64,000 nucleotides of DNA from contig UQBC01000011.1 of NCBI GenBank assembly GCA_900539195.1, forward strand, positions 6,071 to 70,070. Reading direction: 5' to 3'. The position numbers and the translations under genes are program-made. Of the stretch, positions 23,550 through 32,796 are shown in pieces. Position 1 is the stretch's first letter. Every line of letters begins with the position of its first letter. The stretch is from an uncultured Oscillospiraceae bacterium. GTDB lineage: Bacteria; Bacillota; Clostridia; Oscillospirales; Ruminococcaceae. The notes under the pieces are model-generated. The model made no database searches. It was given only the letters and a program-made list of their open reading frames with translations, and was not told where the DNA came from.

Positions 23550-24290
23550 TTACAGCTTGATTATCTCGCTTGCCGCTCTGCCGTTGATAGTATCCATATA
23601 CTTCAGCACGGCACTGCTTGCCTCGAATAATCTCTGTGTTTCCATAAGAGAAGTGATCTCCTTGTTAGCGTCAACGTTTGACTTTTCAAAACAGCCCTGG
23701 ATAATATCATACTTCTCACCTGCGGGAATTGTCATATCCCCGTCATATGAGAACAGATCGTTACCGACCTTTGTGACATCGGCGTTTTCGGGTATGTAGC
23801 TGAGCCTCAGCTTTTCTATGACCTCGCCGTTCTCGTTCAAGATATTACCCTCGTTGTCAACAATGAAATCATCGTTTCCGATAAATATTTCGCCGTTCTG
23901 ACCGAGAACACGTCCGCTGTCGTTAAGGCATAAATAGCCTTCTCCGTCAAGTTCAAACTGACCGTTCTTTGTCTGATATACGTTACCCTTTGAGTCCTGT
24001 ATATTGAAATACACATTACCCTGTATGCCTATATCAAACGGGCTTTCGGTAAACTCAAAGCTGCTCTGCTCAAGGTTGCTCTTGCTTGTATCAACATACG
24101 TTTGTACAAATTTACCGCTTGTCTTTCTGCGGTTGCTGACAAGTATAAGCTCCTCCTGAAAGGTGTTCATTCTTATCTCGTCCTTCTTGTAGCCTGCCGT
24201 GTTGATATTAGTAAGATTATTTGAGATAGCGTCCAGCGACCTCTGATGGTTTATCATGGATTGCGCCAGATTGTAAAATGCTCTCTGCAA
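23550..24290 (-). CDS. flgF: Flagellar rod/hook-basal body protein (FlgF/FlhO-like)
   Basis: 246 residues. The N-terminal motif SLDAISNNLTNINTAGYKKDEIRMNTF and C-terminal EITSLMETQRLFEASSAVLKYMDTINGRAASEI mark a rod protein. The start is a TTG at 24290, 7 nt after AAAGGAGGTG; no better ATG is available. A promoter-like sequence upstream suggests flgF and following genes can also be made separately. Confidence 0.9.
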   Translation of the reverse strand: MQRAFYNLAQSMINHQRSLDAISNNLTNINTAGYKKDEIRMNTFQEELILVSNRRKTSGKFVQTYVDTSKSNLEQSSFEFTESPFDIGIQGNVYFNIQDSKGNVYQTKNGQFELDGEGYLCLNDSGRVLGQNGEIFIGNDDFIVDNEGNILNENGEVIEKLRLSYIPENADVTKVGNDLFSYDGDMTIPAGEKYDIIQGCFEKSNVDANKEITSLMETQRLFEASSAVLKYMDTINGRAASEIIKL

Positions 24291-24364
24291 GTTTTTTCAC
24301 CTCCTTTCTTAAAGTGTGATTTTCCGTATTATAAGCGAGCCGGTAAACTCCGACCCTTGATTAT

Positions 24365-24393
24365 ATCATATCAGTTTTCACATAAATATGCAA
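24365..24393 (-). promoter_or_regulatory. Possible internal promoter before flgF
   Basis: TTGCAT at 24393-24388 and TATGAT at 24370-24365 on the minus strand with a 17-bp spacer, overlapping the gap after fliA. Confidence 0.45.
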
Positions 24394-24398
24394 GTCTT

Positions 24399-25160
24399 TC
24401 AGCTGTTTATATAGCTTTCCAGCTTGTTTTTGAGCGTCAGCATAGCCTTTGAATGTATCTGGCATACTCTTGACTGCGTAATGCTCATAATCTTGGCAAT
24501 CTCCGAATATTTCAGTTTTTCGTAGTAGTACATGGTGACTACCTGTTTTTCCTTTTCCGGAAGAGCGGCAACAGCTTCTGCTATTACCTGTTTTTTCTCC
24601 CGCTCATATATTTTTGCGTCGGCGGTTTCGCTTGAAGCCGAAATACTTTCGTCAAGATTATCCTCGTATAAAAGCTCCTCAAACGACAGCGTTATCATTC
24701 CTGCCGTATTCGCCATCAGCTTTGAAAGCTGTGCGGTGGTCATATTCATACTCTCCGCAAGCTCCTCGTCTGTCGGAGTACGGCACAGCTCGGAATTAAG
24801 CCTTGCAAAGTTGTCGTCCAGTTGCTTTGACAGCTTGCGGAGCGTTCTCGGCACTCTGTCTAGCTTTCTCATATAGTCGATGACAGCGCCCTTTATCCGG
24901 ATACCTGCGTAGGTTTCAAATTTAACGTTCTTATCGGGATCGAAGCCGTCTATGGCCGCCATAAGCGCAATAACGCCCTCGTTTATGATATCGTCGCTTT
25001 CCGCATATCCCGTATAGATATTCCGCATTGATACGGCTATCACTTTAACAAGGTCCATGTACATCAGCACGATTTCGTTCCTGACATTCACATCGCCTGT
25101 CAGCCTGTATTTTTCGATAAGTTCGGGAAGCCGCTCTTTGCTTTGTACCGATACCGCCAT
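24399..25160 (-). CDS. fliA: Motility sigma factor FliA/SigD (sigma-28)
   Basis: 253 residues with regions 2 (ESDDIINEGVIALMAAIDGFDPDKNVKFETYAGIRIKGAVIDYMR), 3 (VPRTLRKLSKQL..) and 4 (LPEKEKQVVTMYYYEKLKYSEIAKIMSITQSRVCQIHSKAM). Directs RNA polymerase to late flagellar genes such as flagellin, which are outside this window, as is the anti-sigma factor FlgM. It follows flhA directly; in many Clostridia flhF and flhG lie between them. Confidence 0.96.
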   Translation of the reverse strand: MAVSVQSKERLPELIEKYRLTGDVNVRNEIVLMYMDLVKVIAVSMRNIYTGYAESDDIINEGVIALMAAIDGFDPDKNVKFETYAGIRIKGAVIDYMRKLDRVPRTLRKLSKQLDDNFARLNSELCRTPTDEELAESMNMTTAQLSKLMANTAGMITLSFEELLYEDNLDESISASSETADAKIYEREKKQVIAEAVAALPEKEKQVVTMYYYEKLKYSEIAKIMSITQSRVCQIHSKAMLTLKNKLESYINS

Positions 25161-25196
25161 AAAACGCTCCTTTCCCTGATATTTCCGATCTGCGGA

Positions 25197-27263
25197 TTAC
25201 ATCGCTATATTGCCTATAGCCTGTATCTGTGCCGTGTTGTCAATTTCGCTGTAGGACAGCACCGTTATGTTCGGTATAAACTGGTCAATCAGTTTCTTGA
25301 AGTATATTCTTACTATCGGAGAGGTCAGTATGATAACGTTAGGTATAACATCTTTCACCTTATCTATCTCTCCGCTTGTAATATTTACGATCTTCTGTAT
25401 CAGGTCGGGATCCATCGCAAGATAGCTTCCTGCGTCGGATTTCTTTACGCTTGCAACAATAGTATCCTCTACCTTCGGATCAACGGTAATTACTCTCAGC
25501 GAGTTTGCCTCTGCAAAGCGTCTTGTTATGGTACGCTTGAGCGCCTGTCTTACATATTCTGTTACAATGTCAATATCCTTAAGCGCACCTGCGTGGTCGC
25601 CAAGCGTTTCGAGTATGGTTTCCATATCCCTTATAGGTACGCCCTCACGCAGAAGCAGGCAAAGCACCTTTTCGAGATAACCGAGAGAGATAGTGCCGGG
25701 TATAAGGTCGTCGATAAGCGTGGGGTTGGTCTGCTTTATGTTGTCCACCATCGTCTTTACGTCCTGACGTGACAAAAGCTCACTGCAGTGCTGCTTGATG
25801 ACTTCTGACAGATGAGTTATCATTACGGAAACGGGGTCGATAAGCGTATATCCCGCAACGTCAGCCATTACCTTCTTGTCTGCGCTTATCCACTTTGCAG
25901 GGATGCCGAACGCAGGCTCAACGGTGTCTATGCCGTCAACAGGGTTTACCACATCTCCGTTGTCAAGCGCTAAATAGTGGTCGGAAAGAATTTCTCCTCT
26001 TGCGACCTCCTCGCCCTTTATCTTTATAACATACTGGTTCGGATTTATTTCGGGGTTGTCCGTCATTCTTACCGACGGTATTACCATACCCATATCCATC
26101 GCAAACTGCTTACGGAACATTACCACACGGTCGATAAAATGACCGCCGCTCTTTTCGTCTACAAGATGCAGAAGGCTGTAGCCGAACTCCATCTCTATCT
26201 GTTCAACATTCAACAGCTTGAATACATTGTCAATATCCCTGTAGTAGTCATTGTCTGAGGTCGGCTGATCCTGCATCTTTGCAAGCGTTTCACGTTCAGC
26301 CTGAGCGGCAAGAGCCGCCTCTTTCTTCGCCTTCGATTTTGATAATCTCCAGCCGAATATAAACAGTGCCGCACCGACACCGAGAAGTATCAGCTTCGGG
26401 AAGCCCGGGATAACCATAAGAGCGGCAATAACAATGCCCGCTATCATCATTACGTTAGGCTGAGAGGTGAACTGCCTTTTGATATCGGCATTGAAGCTGT
26501 CCGTGCTTGCCGCACGGGTAACTACCATACCTGTTGCAACAGAGATCATAAGTGCAGGAATCTGCGAGCAAAGACCGTCACCGACCGTTGCCAGCGAGTA
26601 GGTGGAAAGCACAGAGTTTATATCCTGTCCGTGCATAATACCCAGTACCGCACCGCCGATAAGGTTTATGAGCGCCGTGATTATAGAAATTATCGCATCG
26701 CCCTTTACAAACTTCGTAGCACCGTCCATTGCGCCGAAGAAGTCGCTTTCACGCTGTACTTCCGCACGGCGTATCTTTGCCTCCTCGTCGGTTATTGCGC
26801 CTGTGTTAAGGTCTGCGTCAATAGCCATCTGCTTACCGGGCATAGCATCAAGGGTAAATCTTGCCGCTACTTCAGATACACGCTCAGAACCCTTGGTGAT
26901 AACAAGGAAGTTTACTATTACTATGATTACGAATATGATAAATCCGACAATAGCGTCACCGCCCATTACGAATTCACCGAATGTCTTTACGACCTCGCCG
27001 GCATAGCCGTTTGAAAGTATTCCTCGTGTAGTCGATACGTTCAGCGACAGTCGGAAAACCGTTGTCAGAAGAAGTATAGTCGGGAATATCGAAAATTCAA
27101 GCGCTTTTTTTATGTACATCGTCATAAGGAGTATGACGAGAGAAAGTCCTATATTTATTATCAGAAGAAAGTCCAGTATCGGAGTCGGCAGAGGAATGAT
27201 AATCGCAAGCACGATAAAAATAACAAATACCGCAAAAACATTCGTCATCATCTTTTTAACCAT
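25197..27263 (-). CDS. flhA: Flagellar export gate protein FlhA
   Basis: 688 residues: eight membrane helices in the first 320 residues, then the cytoplasmic export-cargo domain. Motifs include LLLTTVFRLSLNVSTTRGIL, the FHIPEP-region equivalent DAMPGKQMAIDADLNTGAI, and SVMITHLSEVIKQHCSELLSRQD. Part of the flagellar type III secretion gate. The ATG at 27263 follows AAAGGAG; an in-frame extension upstream to 27413 has no signal and is rejected. Confidence 0.97.
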   Translation of the reverse strand: MVKKMMTNVFAVFVIFIVLAIIIPLPTPILDFLLIINIGLSLVILLMTMYIKKALEFSIFPTILLLTTVFRLSLNVSTTRGILSNGYAGEVVKTFGEFVMGGDAIVGFIIFVIIVIVNFLVITKGSERVSEVAARFTLDAMPGKQMAIDADLNTGAITDEEAKIRRAEVQRESDFFGAMDGATKFVKGDAIISIITALINLIGGAVLGIMHGQDINSVLSTYSLATVGDGLCSQIPALMISVATGMVVTRAASTDSFNADIKRQFTSQPNVMMIAGIVIAALMVIPGFPKLILLGVGAALFIFGWRLSKSKAKKEAALAAQAERETLAKMQDQPTSDNDYYRDIDNVFKLLNVEQIEMEFGYSLLHLVDEKSGGHFIDRVVMFRKQFAMDMGMVIPSVRMTDNPEINPNQYVIKIKGEEVARGEILSDHYLALDNGDVVNPVDGIDTVEPAFGIPAKWISADKKVMADVAGYTLIDPVSVMITHLSEVIKQHCSELLSRQDVKTMVDNIKQTNPTLIDDLIPGTISLGYLEKVLCLLLREGVPIRDMETILETLGDHAGALKDIDIVTEYVRQALKRTITRRFAEANSLRVITVDPKVEDTIVASVKKSDAGSYLAMDPDLIQKIVNITSGEIDKVKDVIPNVIILTSPIVRIYFKKLIDQFIPNITVLSYSEIDNTAQIQAIGNIAM

Positions 27264-27582
27264 TCGCACCGCTCCTTTCTTTCTCTTTCTCTGTCCGGAC
27301 TTTGCTTGTCCGTTTTTATAATTATTTATAATCGATCCATGCAAAATTTGTACTAACACTAACCTTGGCTCCCTTGCTAAAGGGAGCTGGCTTGCGGCAA
27401 GGCACAAATCCATGAAAATTACCGCTTAATGAGATAAGTCAAACCTTCAAATAGCACTTACTTTTTCTGCCGTCAAGACTGAGGGATCGCTTGAACTGTC
27501 CCAGCTGTCTGCAATATCGTTGCAAAGCTCGCACTGTCTCTCGCCAAGAACATCAGCACAATCGTTAAACCTCGCTGTTTGC
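27264..27582. other. Gap between flhB and flhA with a palindromic element
   Basis: About 320 bp inside an otherwise tightly packed operon. At 27363-27399 it holds TTGGCTCCCTT/AAGGGAGCTGG with a GCTTGCGGCAAG extension, a hairpin resembling the small inverted-repeat elements scattered in clostridial genomes. No convincing gene was found; a 66-codon frame at 27447-27647 overlaps flhB and shows no signals. Confidence 0.5.
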
Positions 27583-28659
27583 CTATCGTTCTCTCGGCGG
27601 CAACGTTTTATGTTGTTCCTCATAAACCATCGCCAGCACCTCTGCAACCGCAGTGTAAAACTCTCTCGGTATCTCCTGACCTATGTCTACCGCCTCGTAA
27701 AGTCCTCTTGCGAGCGGACGGTTTTCAGTGATATATACATTATGCTCCTGCGCCACTGCAACTATCCTCAGCGCCAGTGCATCCGTACCCTTTGCCACGA
27801 CAACAGGCGCTCTGTAGGCTGTCTTGCGGTCATATTTAAGAGCAACCGCATAGTGAGTAGGGTTACGGACAACCACATCTGCGGACGGCACTTCCTGCAT
27901 CATACGCTGTTGTGCCATTTCCTGCTGTTTACGCTTTATCTTGCCCTTTATCTGTGGGTCACCTTCGAGCTGTTTGTACTCGTCCTTGACCTCCTGCTTT
28001 GACATCTTGAGCTTTTTCTCAAACGACCACCACTGAAATACATAGTCAGCCGCCGCCACGAATACAAGCATAACGAATATCGTTACAATAAGGCTCATCG
28101 CCGTTTCGCTTATATACGCAACTATCTTTATTACATCTGTATCTATTAGTTTTTTGAACTCGTTTATCCTGTCCATTACCTGAAAGTACAGTATAGCGAC
28201 TACTACGATTATCTCGATAAGTCCCTTTACAAGTCCCACAAGCGCCTGCATCGAAAACAACCGCTTGATACCGGTAAACGGATTCAATCTGCTGAATTTC
28301 GGCTTCATCGCCTCCATACTGAAAAGTCCTTTTGTCTGAACGATTACGGGCAGTACGCTCAGTACGACCCCCACCGCCAGTATCGGACCTACGGTACAAA
28401 CGCAGATTATAGCCACTTTCCAGAATACGCTCATCGCAAACTCAACCGTGTTGCCTGTCTTATCTATGGACGTCATGGACTGCTCCATGAAGTTAAGCAG
28501 CATCTGGAACATATAGTTTCCGAATATCGCAAGAAATGCGAATATTCCCACCACGAAAACCGCAACCGCAACTTCCTTGCTTTGCAGTACCTCACCTTTT
28601 TTTCTGGTATCCTTACGCTTTTTCGGGGTGGCTTTTTCGGTTTTTTCTTCGCCTGCCAT
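27583..28659 (-). CDS. flhB: Flagellar export switch protein FlhB
   Basis: 358 residues. The basic N-terminus ATPKKRKDTRKKGEVLQSKEV is followed by four membrane helices. The cytoplasmic domain carries the self-cleaving NPTH site (VVRNPTHYAVALKY, near residue 265), which switches export from rod/hook to filament substrates. It follows fliR by 9 nt. Confidence 0.97.
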   Translation of the reverse strand: MAGEEKTEKATPKKRKDTRKKGEVLQSKEVAVAVFVVGIFAFLAIFGNYMFQMLLNFMEQSMTSIDKTGNTVEFAMSVFWKVAIICVCTVGPILAVGVVLSVLPVIVQTKGLFSMEAMKPKFSRLNPFTGIKRLFSMQALVGLVKGLIEIIVVVAILYFQVMDRINEFKKLIDTDVIKIVAYISETAMSLIVTIFVMLVFVAAADYVFQWWSFEKKLKMSKQEVKDEYKQLEGDPQIKGKIKRKQQEMAQQRMMQEVPSADVVVRNPTHYAVALKYDRKTAYRAPVVVAKGTDALALRIVAVAQEHNVYITENRPLARGLYEAVDIGQEIPREFYTAVAEVLAMVYEEQHKTLPPRER

Positions 28660-28668
28660 TTACCCTCC

Positions 28669-29457
28669 TTAAGCGCCCATCATACCTAGCAGACCGTAAA
28701 GGTTCTGCCACATAATGCCCATCAGCTTTTCGATGAAATCCGACATAGGCTGTGCCATTATCAGCACCGCCGCAAGACCGATAAGCACCTTGAGCTGAAT
28801 GTTAAGCGCAAATATGTGTATAGTCGGTACGGCTTTCATCAGTACGCCGAGACATATTTCGGTGATAAACTCGATAGCGATGATCGGTGCGGCAAGCTTT
28901 ACCGCAAGCGTCAGTACCGTTGAAAAGTACGTTACAAGCGCCCACGGCACGTCCGCCGTAAATCCCGAAAATCCTATCGGCAGTGTTTCATACGATATAT
29001 GAAACAGCTTTATATATGACAAGTGTCCATTCGTCAGAAAGAAATACAGAATGAACATATAGTAATAAACATTTGCAAAAAGCGGCATCGACACTCCCGT
29101 TGCAGGATCCATCGCCCTCGCCATTGAAAGACCTGTCTCATAGTCGATAAGCTCACCTGCGGAGATCGTTACTGTCAGTACGAGGTTTACCATAAAGCCG
29201 AGTATAAGTCCCAGCCCTATCTCTTTCATCATATCGAACAGCATCATGAAAATGCCGGTCGGCTCATATTTTATATCCCCCATAGATGCGGCAAAAAGCA
29301 CGGCGAGCGCTAACGTCGTGCCTGCTCTCAGTCTTACGGGAAAATTTGAACGGCTGAATATAGGGTTAAAGCTGAATATTCCCGATACCCTGCACATTAT
29401 CAGCAGAAAACCGAGAAAATTATTCAGGATCATATCCCACACATCGCTTAGCGTCAT
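28669..29457 (-). CDS. fliR: Flagellar export protein FliR
   Basis: 262 residues, about six membrane helices, with RVSGIFSFNPIFSRSNFPVRLRAG near the N-terminus and a family-typical C-terminus. Start chosen at the ATG at 29457, which overlaps the fliQ stop (ATGA); the frame is open further upstream, but only within fliQ. Confidence 0.95.
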   Translation of the reverse strand: MTLSDVWDMILNNFLGFLLIMCRVSGIFSFNPIFSRSNFPVRLRAGTTLALAVLFAASMGDIKYEPTGIFMMLFDMMKEIGLGLILGFMVNLVLTVTISAGELIDYETGLSMARAMDPATGVSMPLFANVYYYMFILYFFLTNGHLSYIKLFHISYETLPIGFSGFTADVPWALVTYFSTVLTLAVKLAAPIIAIEFITEICLGVLMKAVPTIHIFALNIQLKVLIGLAAVLIMAQPMSDFIEKLMGIMWQNLYGLLGMMGA

Positions 29458-29726
29458 GTTGCACCAACCGTTGCCATAAGACCGAATATGTAGTTGAAGA
29501 ACTCTATACAGCTGTTCATCATCCACGGACCGAACAACAGCAGTACGATTGCCACCACTATGGCTTTGGGAGCAAACGACAGCGTCTGCTCGTGTACCTG
29601 CGTTGCCGCCTGTAATATCGCTATAATAAGACCTATCACAACTGCGGCTATTAAAACAGGGAGGCCTAATTTAAGCGCAAGAACAAGTGCGGCGGTAAAG
29701 ACCTCCATTGCTATATCCTGTGTCAA
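29454..29726 (-). CDS. fliQ: Flagellar export protein FliQ
   Basis: 90 residues with two membrane helices; TQVHEQTLSFAPKAIVVAIVLLLFGPWM is diagnostic. Start is a TTG at 29726, giving the usual TQD N-terminus after a GGGAGGGC ribosome site. Confidence 0.95.
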   Translation of the reverse strand: MTQDIAMEVFTAALVLALKLGLPVLIAAVVIGLIIAILQAATQVHEQTLSFAPKAIVVAIVLLLFGPWMMNSCIEFFNYIFGLMATVGAT

Positions 29727-29755
29727 ATCAAGCCCTCCCTTCAGGATCTGTTATG

Positions 29756-30679
29756 CTACAAATTATACGAGTTGACAATCGTTCCGACCATCAGCTGCCA
29801 GCCGTCTACAATCACGAAAAGTATTATCTTGAACGGCAGTGAGATCATTGCCGGCGGTAGCATCATCATACCCATTGCCATAAGTGTCGACGATACTACA
29901 AGGTCGATAACAAGGAACGGTATGAATATCAGAAAGCCCATCTGGAACGCACGTTTCAGCTCGCTTACTATAAAAGCGGGAATCACTGTTTCAAAGCCCA
30001 GCTTCTCGCTGTAGTTTTCAAGTGTTATATTGTCTGTCGCTCCGCCTGTGACATCGCTCATGCTCTGACCCTTTAAATCCAGGAAAAACTTCATATCGTC
30101 ATTAGTGGTCTGCTTGAGCATAAAAGTCTTGAGCGGCTTTCCTGCGGCGTCAATAGCCTGTTCCATTGTCATCTCGCCTGCCGCATACGGCTGATATGCC
30201 GTTTCGTTTATCTCCGAGAAAACAGGCCACATTATGAATATCGTAAGGAAAAGCGACAACCCCGTAAGCACCATATTAGGCGGCGTGGACTGCGTCTGCA
30301 TTGCCGTTCTCAGAAAGCTGAAGCAGATAATGATTCTCGCAAACGAGGTCATCATCACAAGCAGTGACGGCGCAAGCGAAAGCACGGTCACAAGCAGTAT
30401 TACCTCAAGCGACTGAGAACCGTCAACACCGATAAGGTCTTTCATTACCGATGAGCTTGCAGATTCCGTACCGCCTGATGTATTGCCAGATGTTGTATCG
30501 GTAATTGCGGATGTTGTACCTGCGTTGCCTGACGCATTGTTATCCGCCGCAAATGCGGTAACACTGCACAGCACTCCGATAAGCGCAACACATACCGTTA
30601 AAGACACGATAAAGCGGATAAAAATCCGCTTGTTGTCGATAAACATTTTTCTAATCGCAAGACCAAAAGCTTTTGTCAT
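29756..30679 (-). CDS. fliP: Flagellar export protein FliP
   Basis: 307 residues. A signal sequence (cleavage likely after AFA near residue 44) and a Ser/Thr/Gly-rich stretch precede the conserved core. The core has LVMMTSFARIIICFSFLRTAMQTQSTPPNMVLTGLSLFLTIFIMWPVF and the C-terminal FLIFIPFLVIDLVVSSTLMAMGMMMLPP. Forms the gate with FliQ and FliR. Its start overlaps the fliO stop (ATGA). Confidence 0.97.
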   Translation of the reverse strand: MTKAFGLAIRKMFIDNKRIFIRFIVSLTVCVALIGVLCSVTAFAADNNASGNAGTTSAITDTTSGNTSGGTESASSSVMKDLIGVDGSQSLEVILLVTVLSLAPSLLVMMTSFARIIICFSFLRTAMQTQSTPPNMVLTGLSLFLTIFIMWPVFSEINETAYQPYAAGEMTMEQAIDAAGKPLKTFMLKQTTNDDMKFFLDLKGQSMSDVTGGATDNITLENYSEKLGFETVIPAFIVSELKRAFQMGFLIFIPFLVIDLVVSSTLMAMGMMMLPPAMISLPFKIILFVIVDGWQLMVGTIVNSYNL

Positions 30680-31128
30680 TTCGACTCAGTGTTCCTCTCG
30701 TCAGAATTTTTGCTGTTACCTGTTTTATGAACATCGGGAAGACTTGATTGGTCATCGTTATGACCGTCTTTCTTTCTTCCCATATTCTTCACGTTTTTTG
30801 CAAGTGCGTCACTGAAAGCGGCAAAGAAGCTATCCTGCTTTTCCTGTCCATCAGGGTAAAGCTCGGATAAATACTCCTCCTCCGTAAGAGAAAGATCGTC
30901 GATCTTATCTATCCTGCCCGCCGTAACTCCAAGCACCATACACTTTCCTGCAACGCTTACGACCACAACCGATTTTTCACCGCCAAGCGATGCACGGTCA
31001 AGAACTTTGAGCCGCTTACCACCTGTTGTCAGTATCCCTTTGTTTACCTTTCTCAGTACCCAGAAGAACAGAAAAATCAGCGCAATTACGCCGACAAGCG
31101 CACATACAAGCTGTACTACCGGAGGCAT
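30676..31128 (-). CDS. fliO: Flagellar biosynthesis protein FliO
   Basis: 150 residues: one N-terminal membrane helix (about 5-24), the FliO core LKVLDRASLGGEKSVVVVSVAGKCMVLGVTAG, and a charged, low-complexity tail. FliO helps FliP assemble. Overlaps cheY by three bases and fliP by four. Confidence 0.9.
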   Translation of the reverse strand: MPPVVQLVCALVGVIALIFLFFWVLRKVNKGILTTGGKRLKVLDRASLGGEKSVVVVSVAGKCMVLGVTAGRIDKIDDLSLTEEEYLSELYPDGQEKQDSFFAAFSDALAKNVKNMGRKKDGHNDDQSSLPDVHKTGNSKNSDERNTESK

Positions 31129-31490
31129 CAGTCAAGTATCTTCTTAACAGTCTGGAGTATTCTCTCAGCCTTGAAAGGCTTTACGATGAAGTCCAGAGCG
31201 CCGAGCTTGATAGCCTCGACAACCATAGCTTCCTGACCCATAGCACTGCACATTACGACCTTAGCGCCGGGATCCATTTCCTTGATTTCCTTGAGCGCCT
31301 CAATACCGGTCTTGTTCGGCATTGTTATATCCATGATAACAAGGTCGGGCTTTTCGGCTGAGTATGTAGATACTGCGATCTCGCCGTCAGCCGCCTCAAG
31401 AATGTTTGTATAGCCGTTTGTTGTCAGTGTGTTGCGGATAAGCATACGCATGAATGCCGCATCGTCTACCAGTAATATCTTCTTATCCAT
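31128..31490 (-). CDS. cheY: Chemotaxis response regulator CheY
   Basis: 120-residue single receiver domain with the acidic pocket Asp9/Asp10, the phosphorylation site Asp54 (LVIMDITMP), Ser82 and Lys104 (VKPF). CheY-P binds FliM to change motor direction. Its kinase CheA is not in the window. Confidence 0.96.
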   Translation of the reverse strand: MDKKILLVDDAAFMRMLIRNTLTTNGYTNILEAADGEIAVSTYSAEKPDLVIMDITMPNKTGIEALKEIKEMDPGAKVVMCSAMGQEAMVVEAIKLGALDFIVKPFKAERILQTVKKILD

Positions 31491-31532
31491 AAGTGTAAGG
31501 TTTCCTTTCGTATACCTGTTTATATTTTAATG

Positions 31533-32786
31533 TTATTCGCCTTTACCAAGGCTATCCATAAATTTCGATTTTACAATTTCAGTTATTCTTACTGCAAAGT
31601 TATCATCGATAACCACAACGTCGCCTCTTGCAATAAGGTTTCCGTTTACCATAACATCAACAGGTGCACCTGCCTGTCTTTCGAGCTCGATTATAGTACC
31701 CTGTGAGAACTCAAGTATATCCTTGATTTTCTTCTTAGTCGAGCCTATCTCAACCGAGATCTGAAGCGGTACATCCATAAGGAGCTGTAAGTTTTCTTTC
31801 TGCTCTGTGCCGAGCGGAGCTTCAAAGCTCTCAAACTGTGCAAGCTGGGCATTACGGTAGTTTACTGCTGGCTGAGGCTGCATAACAGGCTGTACCGGCT
31901 GACCGTACATTCCCTGTGCAGGATTAGGATAACCGTAATATCCCTGCTGTGCATACATATCGGGTATCGGTTGAGGCGCAGGTTGTGCCGCCTGCGGGAT
32001 TGCCTGTTGTACAGGTGCCGTTGGCTGAACAGGAGCTGTCTGCATTGCGGGTTGAGGCGCAGGAACCGGTGCAGGAGCAGGTGCAGGTGCAGGAGCAGGT
32101 GCAGGAGCAGGTGCAGGAGCAGGTGCAGGAGCAGGTGCAGGAGCAGGAGCAGGAGCAGGTTCGACTGCAACAGGCTCAGGAGCCGCCGCACCGCCCAGAA
32201 CTTTGTCTGCAAGCATAGCCGCAAGGTTGATATCAAGAACCGATATGAATTCGGATTTTATAACGCCGTCAATGGTAAGGTCGAAATTGATAGCGGCAAC
32301 CATATCGGTCTGCTCATAGTTCTGAAGGTCTGCTATGTTTATCTCGCTCAGTATAAACGGTGTAGGCGTTGAAATATCTATGCTCATTCCAAGAAAGTCA
32401 GACAGAGCCGTTGATGATGCGCCCATCATCTGGTTCATTACTTCGCTTACTGCACTGATATTCAGCTCATCAAACTCAAAATCAGGCGATATAACAGGCG
32501 GTTTGCCCATAAGCTGATTGAGTATCAACTGTACATCGTCTTGTTTTAATATCATCAGATTAGAGCCCGAAAGACCCTTGATATATTCGATTTTTACACA
32601 TATAGCCGGCTCTAAACGGTCGTAGTTCAGCTGTGATGCCTTCACAACGCTTACTTTCGGCGTAGTGATCCACACTTTTGCGTTGAGCAGCTCGGAAACT
32701 GCGGTAGCCGCGCTTCCCATACTGATATTCATTATCTCGCCGATAGCGTCAAGCTGCATCTCCGACAGAGTGGTCAGTTTTCCCAT
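31533..32786 (-). CDS. fliY: Flagellar motor switch phosphatase FliY (FliN fusion)
   Basis: 417 residues. The N-terminal CheC-like half has two E-x-x-N sites (IGEIMNISMGS and VSEVMNQMMGAS). A linker around residues 205-245 is almost pure Ala-Pro, followed by a Gln/Pro-rich stretch. The C-terminal FliN/SpoA domain reads LLMDVPLQISVEIGSTKKKIKDILEFSQGTIIELE. It forms the motor C-ring and dephosphorylates CheY-P. Follows fliM by 10 nt. Confidence 0.97.
   Translation of the reverse strand: MGKLTTLSEMQLDAIGEIMNISMGSAATAVSELLNAKVWITTPKVSVVKASQLNYDRLEPAICVKIEYIKGLSGSNLMILKQDDVQLILNQLMGKPPVISPDFEFDELNISAVSEVMNQMMGASSTALSDFLGMSIDISTPTPFILSEINIADLQNYEQTDMVAAINFDLTIDGVIKSEFISVLDINLAAMLADKVLGGAAAPEPVAVEPAPAPAPAPAPAPAPAPAPAPAPAPAPAPAPVPAPQPAMQTAPVQPTAPVQQAIPQAAQPAPQPIPDMYAQQGYYGYPNPAQGMYGQPVQPVMQPQPAVNYRNAQLAQFESFEAPLGTEQKENLQLLMDVPLQISVEIGSTKKKIKDILEFSQGTIIELERQAGAPVDVMVNGNLIARGDVVVIDDNFAVRITEIVKSKFMDSLGKGE
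32050..32166. repeat. Ala-Pro coding short tandem repeat in fliY
   Basis: Repeated GGTGCA and GGAGCA hexamers on the plus strand encode the alternating Ala-Pro linker. The repeat is slippage-prone, but six-base steps keep the frame. Confidence 0.85.
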
Positions 32787-32796
32787 TTGCCTTACC

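Noticed and set aside
27447..27647. 66-codon minus-strand frame after flhB
   Set aside because: Overlaps the end of flhB in another frame, has no ribosome site and no family features.
31949..32372. Open frames with QVQEQ or RCRSR repeats opposite fliY
   Set aside because: Shadows of the Ala-Pro coding repeat in other frames.
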